The notes under the pieces were generated by a model, which was given only the letters and a program-made list of their open reading frames with translations, made no database searches and had not been told where the DNA came from. This document shows positions 1 to 5,831 of a stretch of DNA of 8,391 nucleotides, piece by piece. Position 1 is the stretch's first letter; every line of letters begins with the position of its first letter. A program made the position numbers and the translations under genes. Source of the DNA: Bacteroidota bacterium (GTDB taxonomy: Bacteria; Bacteroidota; Bacteroidia; Flavobacteriales; Weeksellaceae); the NCBI GenBank assembly GCA_023393915.1, contig JAEXBS010000070.1, positions 1 through 8,391 of the forward strand. Direction: 5' to 3'.

Positions 1-13
1 GTCCCTATCTGTG

Positions 14-1060
14 TCACTTCTCCCACGGCATCCAGCCACGCCAGAAGTGCCCGTAAGCGGATACCGTTGTGTAATCCACGTCGCGCAGCGTCAGGCTGGT
101 GATGATGCCAGCGGGGGTCAAATCGTAGTTCTTCCGAATCCAGTTCACGATGAACGGCTTCGGAATCCGCTGAGTGCCAAAGCAGTCCACGCTCACGGAC
201 ACAGGCTCCGCCACACCGATGGCGTAGGCAAGCTGCACCTCGCAGCGTTTCGCGTAGCCGTGCCGCAGCACGTCTTTGGCGATCTTCCGCGCCATGTACG
301 CGCCGCTGCGGTCGACCTTTGTCGGGTCTTTCCCGCTGAACGCGCCGCCGCCATGACGGCACGCGCCGCCGTAGGTGTCGCAGATGATCTTACGCCCGGT
401 CACGCCCGTGTCGGCGAAAGAGCCGCCGACCACGAAACGCCCCGTCGGGTTGACCAGCGTTTTGAAATCGGTGTTTAAGCCGTAGCTGCGGGCGGTGTCC
501 AGCATGACGTTCCTGACGATCTGCCGCACATCCTCCAGATCGACGTCCTCCTGATGCTGTGTGCTGATGAGAAAGGTATCGATCCGACGCTTTCCGTAAT
601 CGTAGGTCACTTGGCTTTTCGCGTCCGGGAGGAGGCAGTTGTTGCGGTCGCGCTCCAAGTCTTCCAGCGCCTTCGTAGCCAGCGCGAAGGGAAGCGGCAG
701 CATCTCGCGGGTCTCGCTGGTGGCATAGCCGTACACGATACCCTGATCGCCAGCGCCCTTCTTGTCCACACCGAGGGCGATGTCCTCGCTCTGCTTGGAA
801 ATATGCGCCGTCACGTAGTACAGTCCTGAGTCGCGCACCCCGGCGAAGAACAGCGCGTGCCGCGCCAACGCCTCGAAATCCGGCGTGTGCGTCGAGGTGA
901 TCTCACCGGCAACGACGATATCAAAGCCCTTGATCATACACTCCACGGCCACGCGGCTGTTTCGGTCGTGCTTTAGGCAGTCCGTGACGATGGCGTCTGA
1001 AATCTGGTCGCAGAGTTTATCCGGGTGTCCGGCGGACACCTGCTCGCTGGTGAATAACAT
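14..1060 (-). CDS. metK: S-adenosylmethionine synthetase (methionine adenosyltransferase), phage-borne short form
   Basis: The enzyme joins methionine and ATP to make S-adenosylmethionine in the cytoplasm, releasing phosphate and pyrophosphate. The family is unmistakable: GHPDK at residues 11-15, GAGDQG at 102-107, DAKSQV at 146-151, NPTGRF at 204-209, TGRK at 221-224, DTYGG at 228-232 and GGGAFSGKDPTKVDRS at 237-252. Residues matching E. coli His14, Asp118, Lys165, Arg244-Lys245, Lys265, Lys269 and Asp271 are all present. At 348 residues it is shorter than the usual 380-400: it stops just after the PWEK motif and lacks the C-terminal tail. The ATG at 1060 is chosen because AGGAAG lies 7 bases upstream and the protein then begins like known MetK proteins; the frame stays open upstream, but that extension runs through a terminator hairpin. 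It is last in the minus-strand gene series. Phage metK genes are often next to DNA methyltransferase genes, so supply of methyl donor for phage DNA modification is likely (inference). Confidence 0.97.
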   Translation of the reverse strand: MLFTSEQVSAGHPDKLCDQISDAIVTDCLKHDRNSRVAVECMIKGFDIVVAGEITSTHTPDFEALARHALFFAGVRDSGLYYVTAHISKQSEDIALGVDKKGAGDQGIVYGYATSETREMLPLPFALATKALEDLERDRNNCLLPDAKSQVTYDYGKRRIDTFLISTQHQEDVDLEDVRQIVRNVMLDTARSYGLNTDFKTLVNPTGRFVVGGSFADTGVTGRKIICDTYGGACRHGGGAFSGKDPTKVDRSGAYMARKIAKDVLRHGYAKRCEVQLAYAIGVAEPVSVSVDCFGTQRIPKPFIVNWIRKNYDLTPAGIITSLTLRDVDYTTVSAYGHFWRGWMPWEK

Positions 1061-1095
1061 GCACACACTTCCTGTCTTTGTATTTTCGCGCACAC

Positions 1096-1124
1096 AAAAA
1101 CCGCGAGGGATTTCTCCCGCGCGG
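1096..1124 (-). terminator. Intrinsic terminator-like hairpin in the metK leader
   Basis: On the minus strand, CCGCGCGGGA (1124-1115) pairs with TCCCTCGCGG (1110-1101) around a GAAA tetraloop. The stem is 10 base pairs with one mismatch and is followed at once by TTTTT (1100-1096). The U-tract exists only on the minus strand, so the terminator works in the direction of metK. It ends 35 bases before the metK ATG, leaving no room for a promoter between them. It either ends the upstream operon, with metK reached by read-through or antitermination, or acts as an attenuator. Structure is seen in the sequence; function is inferred. Confidence 0.75.
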
Positions 1125-1146
1125 CTCTGCGTATATCTATGTCTAC

Positions 1147-1182
1147 AGTATATTCCTATCACACTCTTGACAGCGCGTCAAG
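1147..1182 (-). promoter_or_regulatory. Possible metK promoter with a dyad over its -35 box
   Basis: On the minus strand TTGACG (1181-1176) matches five of six -35 consensus bases. Seventeen bases downstream is a weak TAGGAA (1158-1153) preceded by an extended -10-like TGA. A better -10 hexamer, TATACT (1152-1147), is 23 bases away, which is too far for the same -35. A perfect 6-base inverted repeat, CTTGAC / GTCAAG with a 5-base centre (1166-1182), covers the -35 and could be an operator. Spacing and match are imperfect, so this is a candidate only. Confidence 0.3.
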
Positions 1183-1216
1183 GGGAACTGAGTGGCAGAA
1201 AGCGGAACTAAAGGCG

Positions 1217-1229
1217 TAATTTTTGAAAT
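1217..1229. repeat. Left direct repeat flanking the IS30 element (target duplication)
   Basis: TAATTTTTGAAAT abuts the left terminal inverted repeat. The same 13 bases, with one difference (T at 1222, C at 2864), abut the right terminal repeat at 2859-2871. Exact placement at both outer edges supports a target-site duplication that has since gained one substitution. Most IS30-family elements duplicate only 2-4 bases, so this is long for the family. Confidence 0.85.
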
Positions 1230-1259
1230 GGTTAATTCCCAGAGTAACATCCACAGTGG
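1230..1259 (+). repeat. Left terminal inverted repeat (IRL) of the IS30 element
   Basis: It begins GGTTAATTCCCAGAG and ends CCACAGTGG. It is an exact 30-base reverse complement of 2829-2858; beyond that, identity falls to four of the next six bases. Perfect ends suggest the element is recent or still mobilisable by a related transposase. Confidence 0.97.
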
Positions 1260-1269
1260 AAGAGGGGGT

Positions 1270-1316
1270 GGAATTTAAACTGGGAAGAAATATGAAGTAG
1301 AATTAAGTCTGGGAAG
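1270..1316 (+). repeat. Left subterminal direct repeats of the IS30 element
   Basis: Two 17-base units, GAATTTAAACTGGGAAG (1271-1287) and GAATTAAGTCTGGGAAG (1300-1316), agree at 14 of 17 positions and are spaced 29 bases apart. Both end in CTGGGAAG, a core also found as CTGGGAA in the terminal repeat. They may be accessory transposase-binding sites (inference). Confidence 0.6.
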
Positions 1317-1338
1317 TTCTCGGGGAATGGAGAAAGAA

Positions 1339-2569
1339 ATGACAGACTTAAAATCATCCAGGAACAAACATTTGAATTTGGATACACGCAATGAGATTCA
1401 AACCTGTCTGGATCACGGGATGACCTTCAAAGCCATTGGACGCAGGATAGGCAAGGATCAGACAACCGTCTCCAAGGAGGTGAAAAAAGCACATCACTGT
1501 CAGAGCCTCCAACTATGTCAAACGCAATGAGCACGGTGAGGAACTTTCCCATGAACCTTGTCCTTTGCTGCTCAAGGCTCCTTTTGTCTGCAACCCTTGC
1601 GCCAGGAGGAGTTGCGGATGCAGAAAGGACAAGCAGTTCTACTTCGCCGGTCATGCCCAGAAAAGCTACAAGACCACCTTATCCCAGTCGCGTACGGGCA
1701 TCGCACTCAACCGTCAGGTTTTCTATGACAATGACCGAATCATTTCAGATGGCATCAAGAAAGGCCAGCACCTGTATCATATCCTGCAGACACACAATCT
1801 GGGCGTATCCAAGTCCAGCGTTTACCGATATGTCAACAAAGGGTATCTTTCCATTTCGGCTATCGATCTGCCCAGAGCGGTCAAGTTCAAGCCCAGAAAA
1901 AAGCAGTATTCGCCATATGTTCCCAAAGCTCTGAAAATCGGCAGATGCTATGAGGACTTCATTGCCCACTGTGATCTGAACGGCGTCCACAACTGGGTCG
2001 AGATGGATACCGTGATTGGAAGAGTCGGTGGGAAATGCATCCTCACCTTCAACTTCACATTCTGCAATTTCATGATCGGGCTTATGCTGGACAACAAAAG
2101 CTCTGCTGAGGTCTCTGCCAAAATCATCGCCCTCAAACAGCGACTGGCTGAGGCTCATCTGTGCTTTGGTTCGCTTTTCCCTGTGATACTCACAGATAAC
2201 GGCGGTGAATTCTCGGATGTCTTCACCCTGGAAACAGGATTGGATGATACCAGGGAGACCTCCCTTTTCTTCTGTGATCCCAACAAAGCTTACCAGAAGC
2301 CGCGTGTTGAGAAGAACCATACGCTCTTTCGTGACATCCTGCCCAAGGGAAGCAGTTTTGACGCGCTTACGCAAGACACTGCTGACCTGATTTTCTCTCA
2401 TGTCAACAGTGTCAAGAGAAAGCAATTCAACGGCAAGTCACCCTTTGAACTCTTCGCCTTCGCTTTTGGACAAGAAGCACCCAAGGCATTAGGCATTTCC
2501 TTCGTTGAGCCTGATCAAGTAGTTCAATCCCCGCGACTGCTCAGTCTGATTCAGGCTGTTCAGGCGTAA
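1339..2569 (+). pseudogene. IS30-family transposase, split by a one-base shift at an A6 tract
   Basis: The N-terminal part (frame of 1339-1530) begins at the ATG at 1339, with GGAG 6 bases upstream, and carries the IS30 helix-turn-helix around MTFKAIGRRIGKDQTTVSKE. The rest (frame of 1484-2569) carries a cysteine cluster (CPLL... CNPC... CGC) and the DDE core: Asp in WVEMDTV (codon 2006), Asp in ILTDNGGEF (2195) and Glu in RVEKNH (2309). The two frames meet at GTGAAAAAAGCAC (1480-1492). Removing one A restores a continuous protein reading VKKHITVRASNYVKRN, of about 409 residues, a normal IS30 length. A TTG at 1565 could start the second frame but would omit the DNA-binding domain. The shift may be a disabling mutation, a sequencing error in a homopolymer, or slippage on the A-run; the sequence cannot decide. 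The transposase would cut and rejoin the element's ends. Confidence 0.9.
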
Positions 2570-2639
2570 AGCCGACCGTCTCTGCTTCTTTCGTAACTAT
2601 ACATCAGAACCGGACATTTGACCACTATTTTGACACGGG

Positions 2640-2661
2640 CGCTTCCCAAACGCTTCCCAAG
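2640..2661 (+). repeat. Right subterminal tandem repeat of the IS30 element
   Basis: CGCTTCCCAAA (2640-2650) is followed directly by CGCTTCCCAAG (2651-2661). The core CTTCCCAA is inverted relative to the CTGGGAAG cores at the left end, so the element has paired, oppositely oriented subterminal motifs. Confidence 0.6.
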
Positions 2662-2672
2662 CTTACTGCCAC

Positions 2673-2695
2673 CTCTGTGGATTTCTGTGTGGGAA
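2673..2695 (+). repeat. Diverged internal copy of the IS30 terminal repeat
   Basis: These 23 bases match the right terminal repeat (2830-2852) at 17 of 23 positions without gaps, in the same orientation, sharing CTGTGGAT and GGGAA. It lies about 160 bases inside the right end. It may be an older end or an internal transposase-binding site. Confidence 0.45.
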
Positions 2696-2828
2696 ACATC
2701 CACTGATGGCTTGTTTGTCTTACCTTCCCTTCTTTAAAGACCCCTGCCGCCATTCCATTTTTTCTTCTTTTCCTTCCTCTTTCCCATACTAACATCCGGC
2801 ATTTCTCTATGTATCTTCTACTCCTTTG

Positions 2829-2858
2829 CCACTGTGGATGTTACTCTGGGAATTAACC
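2829..2858 (-). repeat. Right terminal inverted repeat (IRR) of the IS30 element
   Basis: Exact 30-base reverse complement of 1230-1259. Read on the minus strand, its GGTTAA supplies the last glycine codon and the TAA stop now used by the zinc-ribbon gene (2853-2858). Confidence 0.97.
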
Positions 2859-3071
2859 TAATTCTTGAAATTGACCCCCGTTCTGCTTTAGCAGCTTCGA
2901 CAGCGCGGCATGGGTCTTGCAGTCGCTGCAGGTGTACTTGCGCCCTCGAATGTAGTTCTGTGAGTAGGTCGGCGCACCGCAGATATGGCAGGGCGGATAG
3001 TAGCTGCTTGCGTGGCCTTTGCCACCCCTGTGAACGAGGATGTTGTCTTCCACGGCTTCTGAATAGCTCAT
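2853..3071 (-). CDS. Small zinc-ribbon phage protein, 3' end replaced by the IS30 element
   Basis: The 72-residue protein has two CxxC knuckles, C28-x2-C31 and C48-x2-C51, separated by 16 residues that include basic YIRGRK, as in a small treble-clef or zinc-ribbon domain. It probably binds nucleic acid or a protein, but I do not recognise a named family. The ATG at 3071 overlaps the DUF1492 stop as ATGA, with AAAGGAG 9 bases upstream, so the two are probably translationally coupled. The IS30 element enters just after codon 71: the present end is QELG with the stop inside the terminal repeat. Joining across the element, the original ended QF-Q-E/K-LRL with TAG at 1210-1208, so 74 residues have become 72 and both zinc knuckles are intact. 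The protein is likely still functional. Confidence 0.8.
   Translation of the reverse strand: MSYSEAVEDNILVHRGGKGHASSYYPPCHICGAPTYSQNYIRGRKYTCSDCKTHAALSKLLKQNGGQFQELG
2859..2871. repeat. Right direct repeat flanking the IS30 element (target duplication)
   Basis: TAATTCTTGAAAT abuts the right terminal repeat and matches 1217-1229 at 12 of 13 bases. With the next bases it forms a small dyad, AATT-CTTGA-AATT (2860-2872). This copy lies in the coding sequence of the zinc-ribbon gene. Confidence 0.85.
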
Positions 3072-3496
3072 TGTGCCACGCTCCTTTCAGCAAGTATCTT
3101 CTCGATCACATCCAGCGCGCGCTCATGCACATCGCGCACCCAACGGCGGCTGTACCGCATCTCATCGCCGATCTGGTTCCAGTTCTCAAAACACAGATAC
3201 CGCTTTTCAAGCACCAGCCGATAGTTTTCGTTGCGGACGGCGGCTATGACCGACGAGATGTCCATTTTCAGATCGACCAGCCTGTCGATCTCACGGTTCA
3301 GTTCATTTTCCGCTTGCATCATGCGGATGATCGCGTCCTCCAGAGAGGATACGTTGCGCGTGTGTGAAACCGGTTCGCCGCCATACGCGACCGTGACCTT
3401 TTGCGTCAGGGAGCGCAGGGATTCGATCTGCATGAGCTTGGTGTTGATGCGCTGATCCAACCTGTACGCCTGTCCGAGGTATTCCTTTGCCGTCAT
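3068..3496 (-). CDS. DUF1492 / ArpU-like phage regulator with a sigma-70 region-4-like helix-turn-helix
   Basis: The 142-residue protein starts MTAKEYLGQAYRLDQRI, has a long helical N-terminal half with heptad-like Leu/Ile/Met spacing (about 10-85), and ends in a helix-turn-helix (about 92-132) containing LEKRYLCFENWNQIGDEM and RRWVRDVHERAL. This is the layout of the DUF1492 family, related to ArpU and RNA polymerase sigma region 4. Such proteins sit at the end of phage early or replication operons and are thought to turn on late genes. The start at 3496 is preferred because GGAGG lies 8 bases upstream, and the SD merges with the stop of the preceding gene (TAAGGAGG); the frame is open to 3559 but that part overlaps the preceding gene. 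Its stop overlaps the zinc-ribbon start. Family assignment is confident; late-activation is inferred from the family. Confidence 0.85.
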   Translation of the reverse strand: MTAKEYLGQAYRLDQRINTKLMQIESLRSLTQKVTVAYGGEPVSHTRNVSSLEDAIIRMMQAENELNREIDRLVDLKMDISSVIAAVRNENYRLVLEKRYLCFENWNQIGDEMRYSRRWVRDVHERALDVIEKILAERSVAQ

Positions 3497-3509
3497 AGGC
3501 TGTCCCTCC

Positions 3510-3668
3510 TTATCGCGTGTAGACCCTGCAGGTGGTGTCATCCTCGATGGTGACCACACAGCCGGGATAGTACTGTTTCCTGATGCGCTTCCACAGTGCG
3601 TCCATGTTCGCGGCCATCATGATGCGCGATTCGCCGCCCCAGCTTACGATGTACATATGCTTCGCCAT
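3510..3668 (-). CDS. Small hypothetical phage protein, 52 residues
   Basis: It reads MAKHMYIVSWGGESRIMMAA at the start and ends CRVYTR with a TAA at 3512-3510. An AAGGA lies about 8 bases before the ATG. It starts 4 bases after the SNF2-like helicase stop and ends 13 bases before the DUF1492 start, so it fills the gap exactly and is likely a real operon gene. It has alternating hydrophobic and charged segments suggestive of a small alpha/beta fold, no membrane segment, and two isolated cysteines (C37 and C47). I do not recognise a family and infer no function. Confidence 0.65.
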   Translation of the reverse strand: MAKHMYIVSWGGESRIMMAANMDALWKRIRKQYYPGCVVTIEDDTTCRVYTR

Positions 3669-3672
3669 CTTC

Positions 3673-5037
3673 TCATCCTTTCAGCTGTGCCTTCACCGCG
3701 TCGATCAGGGCGGTCTGCGTTTTGTCTTTGCGTCTCAGGGCGGTCATGATCTGCTCGTCAATCGTGCCCCTTGTGATGATGTGGTGGATGACCACCGTTT
3801 CCGCTTGCTGCCCTTGCCGCCAGAGCCGGGCGTTGGTCTGCTGATACAGTTCCAGCGACCACGTCAGTCCAAACCAGATCAGCGTCGAGCCGCCAGCCTG
3901 CAAATTGAGTCCGTGTCCGGCAGAGGCGGGGTGGATCAGCGCCACGGGCAGTTCGCCACGATTCCACCGCGTGATGGAATCCTGTGCGTCCAAGCGGGAA
4001 AAAGGGATATGACGTTTATGAAGCCGCTCCTCGATTCGGGCAAGGTCATGCTTGAACCAGTACGCCACCAGCACAGGCTTGCCGTTCGCGCCCTCGATCA
4101 GGTCTTCCAGCGCGTCCAGCTTGCGCTCGTGAATAGGCAGGGTGTGCATGTCCTCGCCGTAGATCGCGCCGTTGGCCATCTGGCACAGCTTGCCGGACAG
4201 CGCGGCGGCGTTCGCGGCGTCGATCTCCTCGCCCTTGAGGGTGATGACCAGATCGTCCTTCATCGCCTTGTACAGCGCGGCTTCTGAATCCGACATGGTC
4301 ACGCGCACCTCGTTCAGCACGCACTCCGGCATTTTTAGGTAGTCGGCGCTTTTCATGCTGATCGTGATGTCGCCGATGCGGCGGTAGATTTCATCTTCCG
4401 CGCCGGGTTTGGGCTTGTAGGTGAACACCTGCTGGGCGCTGCGCTTGTCGGGCAGGAAGAACTCGTCGCGGTAGTGGGTGATGAAGCGCCCCAGCCGCTT
4501 GCCCATGTCCAGCAGGCGGAACTCCGCCCACAAGTCCATCAGCCCATTGCTCGACGGAGTGCCTGTCAGTCCCACAATCCTTTGAACCTTCGGGCGCACC
4601 TTCATCAGGCTGCGGAATCGCTTCGCCTGATAACTCTTGAAGCTGGACAACTCGTCAATGACGATCATGTCGTAGTCGAAAGGCAGTCCGCTTTCCTCAA
4701 TGAGCCACTGCACGTTCTCACGATTGATGATGTGGATGTGCGTCTTTTGCAGGAGCGCCGCCCGACGTTCGGTCGCCGTGCCGACGGCCACGCTGTAGGT
4801 CAGCCCTTTCAGGTGATCCCATTTCTGAATCTCCTCCGGCCATGTGTCCCGCGCGACGCGCAGGGGCGCGATGACCAGCGTCTTGCTGACCTCAAAGCGG
4901 TTGAGGCAAAGCTCATGGATCGCCGTCAGGGTGATCACACTTTTCCCGAGACCCATCGACAAGAGAATCGCCGCCACGGGGTGCGTCAGGATAAACTCGG
5001 TCGCGTAGGTCTGGTACTCATGGGGCTTGTATTTCAT
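3673..5037 (-). CDS. SNF2-like superfamily 2 DNA helicase/translocase, phage type
   Basis: The 454-residue protein has a complete set of SF2/SNF2 motifs: Q-like HEYQ (6-9), motif I SMGLGKSV (27-34, Lys32), motif Ia VIAPLRVA (55-62), motif II DELS (128-131), motif III LTGTPS (157-162), motif V SAGHGLNLQ (372-380) and motif VI QTNARLWRQGQ (400-410, Arg404 and Arg407). It uses DELS where DEAH is commoner. It lacks the accessory domains of chromatin remodellers, as is usual for phage members. It probably uses ATP to move on duplex DNA during replication, recombination or repair. The ATG at 5037 has GGAGG 8 bases upstream; a TTG at 5052 lies inside that SD region and is rejected. It overlaps the VRR-NUC gene by 20 bases, and phages often pair these two, which suggests they act together. 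The family is certain, the exact role is not. Confidence 0.95.
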   Translation of the reverse strand: MKYKPHEYQTYATEFILTHPVAAILLSMGLGKSVITLTAIHELCLNRFEVSKTLVIAPLRVARDTWPEEIQKWDHLKGLTYSVAVGTATERRAALLQKTHIHIINRENVQWLIEESGLPFDYDMIVIDELSSFKSYQAKRFRSLMKVRPKVQRIVGLTGTPSSNGLMDLWAEFRLLDMGKRLGRFITHYRDEFFLPDKRSAQQVFTYKPKPGAEDEIYRRIGDITISMKSADYLKMPECVLNEVRVTMSDSEAALYKAMKDDLVITLKGEEIDAANAAALSGKLCQMANGAIYGEDMHTLPIHERKLDALEDLIEGANGKPVLVAYWFKHDLARIEERLHKRHIPFSRLDAQDSITRWNRGELPVALIHPASAGHGLNLQAGGSTLIWFGLTWSLELYQQTNARLWRQGQQAETVVIHHIITRGTIDEQIMTALRRKDKTQTALIDAVKAQLKG

Positions 5038-5299
5038 CCAGCACACCTCCAATCTGATCGGGATGGTCGATGACGTACACCCGGAAGCTCAGCGCTTCAA
5101 GCTGGCACTTGCGCCGCAACTGAAGCGGGCACGGTCGTTTGCCGGGGGCTTTGAGCTCGGCGAATGCCGCGCGCCCGCCGGGCAGAAGGATCAGGCGGTC
5201 GGGCATGCCGTCCATGCCGGGGCACGAGAGCTTAGGCGCGAATCCGTCGCGGGCGAGAACCGCGCTCACCAGCTTCCGCTCCACATCGCGTTCACGCAT
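5018..5299 (-). CDS. Stand-alone VRR-NUC domain nuclease
   Basis: The 93-residue protein is a minimal VRR-NUC nuclease of the PD-(D/E)XK superfamily: N-terminal acidic residues (E3, E7), GMPDRLIL (31-38, Asp34), FAELKAPG (46-53, the ExK pair Glu48 and Lys50) and a following Gln60 in PLQLRR. All expected catalytic residues are present. Single-domain phage members are thought to work as homodimers on branched DNA such as Holliday junctions, generating or trimming recombination or replication intermediates. The ATG at 5299 follows AGGAGG by 6 bases and overlaps the preceding gene by 8 bases; the frame is open to 5461 but that stretch is coded in another frame by the zinc-finger gene. The 20-base overlap with the SNF2 gene suggests coupled translation and a shared task. 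Confidence 0.93.
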   Translation of the reverse strand: MRERDVERKLVSAVLARDGFAPKLSCPGMDGMPDRLILLPGGRAAFAELKAPGKRPCPLQLRRKCQLEALSFRVYVIDHPDQIGGVLDEIQAP

Positions 5300-5813
5300 G
5301 GCGCACCTCCTGCGGCGGGTCGATGATATGGTAGAGCGCGGCGGCGGCTTTCCCGAAGGACAATATCGGCTGTCCCTGACACCGCCAGCACCATTTGCCT
5401 TCCCACCACACGCCGTACTGCTCATCGTGGAATCGGCTTCGCATGATCCGGTACGTTTCACCGTGATAGCGCTTCACAAACACTCCTGAGTTTTTAGGAG
5501 TCCAGCCGTTCTTGATGAACTTCATTCTGCGTTGCGAACGATTGCGGGCAACGCGCTCGCGCTCCTTAGCCGCCATGAGATCGCCTTCCATGACACCGGC
5601 GCACACGCAACCGACAGAAATACTGCCCATGTAATCCCGATGGCGCATGACATGGACATACCGGACTTGTGTGCAGCCGCACAGATCGCAGGTAAACGTC
5701 GCGTTCTCCTCGTCGATCACGTTCTCGCAAAACCAGCCCTCCAGAGGCGCACCAAGCTCACGGAGCCGCCTATAACACCGTTTGACATAGGCTTCGGAAA
5801 TCTGACTCTCCAT
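5292..5813 (-). CDS. Phage zinc-finger protein of unknown function
   Basis: The 173-residue protein (MESQISEAYVKRCYRRLREL...) carries CDLCGC (42-47), His54 and His58 in VHVMRH, then GCVCAG (69-73), which together look like a zinc site. A basic stretch follows (RERVARNRSQRRMKF, about 85-99), then WCWRC (141-145). This suggests nucleic-acid binding, but I do not recognise a named family. Two starts are possible. The ATG at 5813 has GGAGG 5 bases upstream and is preferred. The ATG at 5954, 17 bases after the VapE stop with AAGGA 4 bases upstream, would add 47 residues in the same frame, but that extension is AT-rich, repeat-filled sequence unlike the gene body. The gene overlaps VRR-NUC by 8 bases. 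Its place between primase-helicase and nuclease points to DNA replication or repair (inference). Confidence 0.75.
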   Translation of the reverse strand: MESQISEAYVKRCYRRLRELGAPLEGWFCENVIDEENATFTCDLCGCTQVRYVHVMRHRDYMGSISVGCVCAGVMEGDLMAAKERERVARNRSQRRMKFIKNGWTPKNSGVFVKRYHGETYRIMRSRFHDEQYGVWWEGKWCWRCQGQPILSFGKAAAALYHIIDPPQEVRHA

Positions 5814-5831
5814 TTTTTCCTCCAATCCAGA

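Larger units (their letters stand above)
2570..2828. other. Non-coding right arm of the IS30 element
   Basis: No supported gene lies between the transposase stop and the right terminal repeat. The stretch holds a tandem 11-base repeat (2640-2661), a diverged copy of the terminal repeat (2673-2695) and a pyrimidine-rich tract (about 2750-2790). No clear intrinsic terminator follows the transposase. Confidence 0.6.
1230..2858 (+). mobile_element. IS30-family insertion sequence, 1,629 bases
   Basis: The element is bounded by perfect 30-base terminal inverted repeats (1230-1259 and 2829-2858) and by near-identical 13-base direct repeats, and encodes one IS30-type DDE transposase on the plus strand, split by a one-base shift. 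About 100 bases lie between the left end and the gene, and 259 non-coding bases lie between the transposase stop and the right end. Its base composition looks visibly more AT-rich than the phage genes on either side, and its transposase runs against the phage transcription direction, both consistent with a recent arrival from elsewhere. It sits between the zinc-ribbon gene and metK, supplying the zinc-ribbon gene with a new stop codon and separating metK from the operon upstream. Confidence 0.95.

Noticed and set aside
11..478. Plus-strand open frame of 155 codons opposite metK
   Set aside because: It lies antisense to the strongly conserved metK coding sequence, has no good ribosome site and has the low-complexity look of an antisense shadow in GC-rich DNA.
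1061..1162. 34-residue N-terminal extension of MetK
   Set aside because: The extension reads through a terminator hairpin and past a good ribosome site, and known MetK proteins begin at the LFTSE region.
1061..1208. SAM riboswitch in the metK leader
   Set aside because: The leader before the hairpin is too short for a SAM-I aptamer and lacks its consensus segments; I also saw no SAM-II or SMK-box pattern. A covariance-model scan would settle it.
1427..1654. Minus-strand frame of 75 codons opposite the transposase frameshift
   Set aside because: Antisense to conserved transposase sequence with no recognisable motifs or ribosome site.
1745..2425. Minus-strand open frame of 226 codons inside the IS element
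   Set aside because: It is exactly antisense to the DDE core of the transposase, which has clear catalytic motifs, and has no supporting start signal.
2834..3367. Plus-strand open frame of 177 codons opposite the zinc-ribbon and DUF1492 genes
   Set aside because: It begins inside the IS terminal repeat and is antisense to two genes with good starts and motifs.
3583..5073. Plus-strand frames of 234 and 199 codons opposite the SNF2 gene
   Set aside because: They mirror the helicase coding sequence on the other strand and show no domain or ribosome site.
5300..5461. 54-residue upstream extension of the VRR-NUC protein
   Set aside because: The stretch is coded in another frame by the zinc-finger gene, and an AGGAGG 6 bases before 5299 fixes the start.
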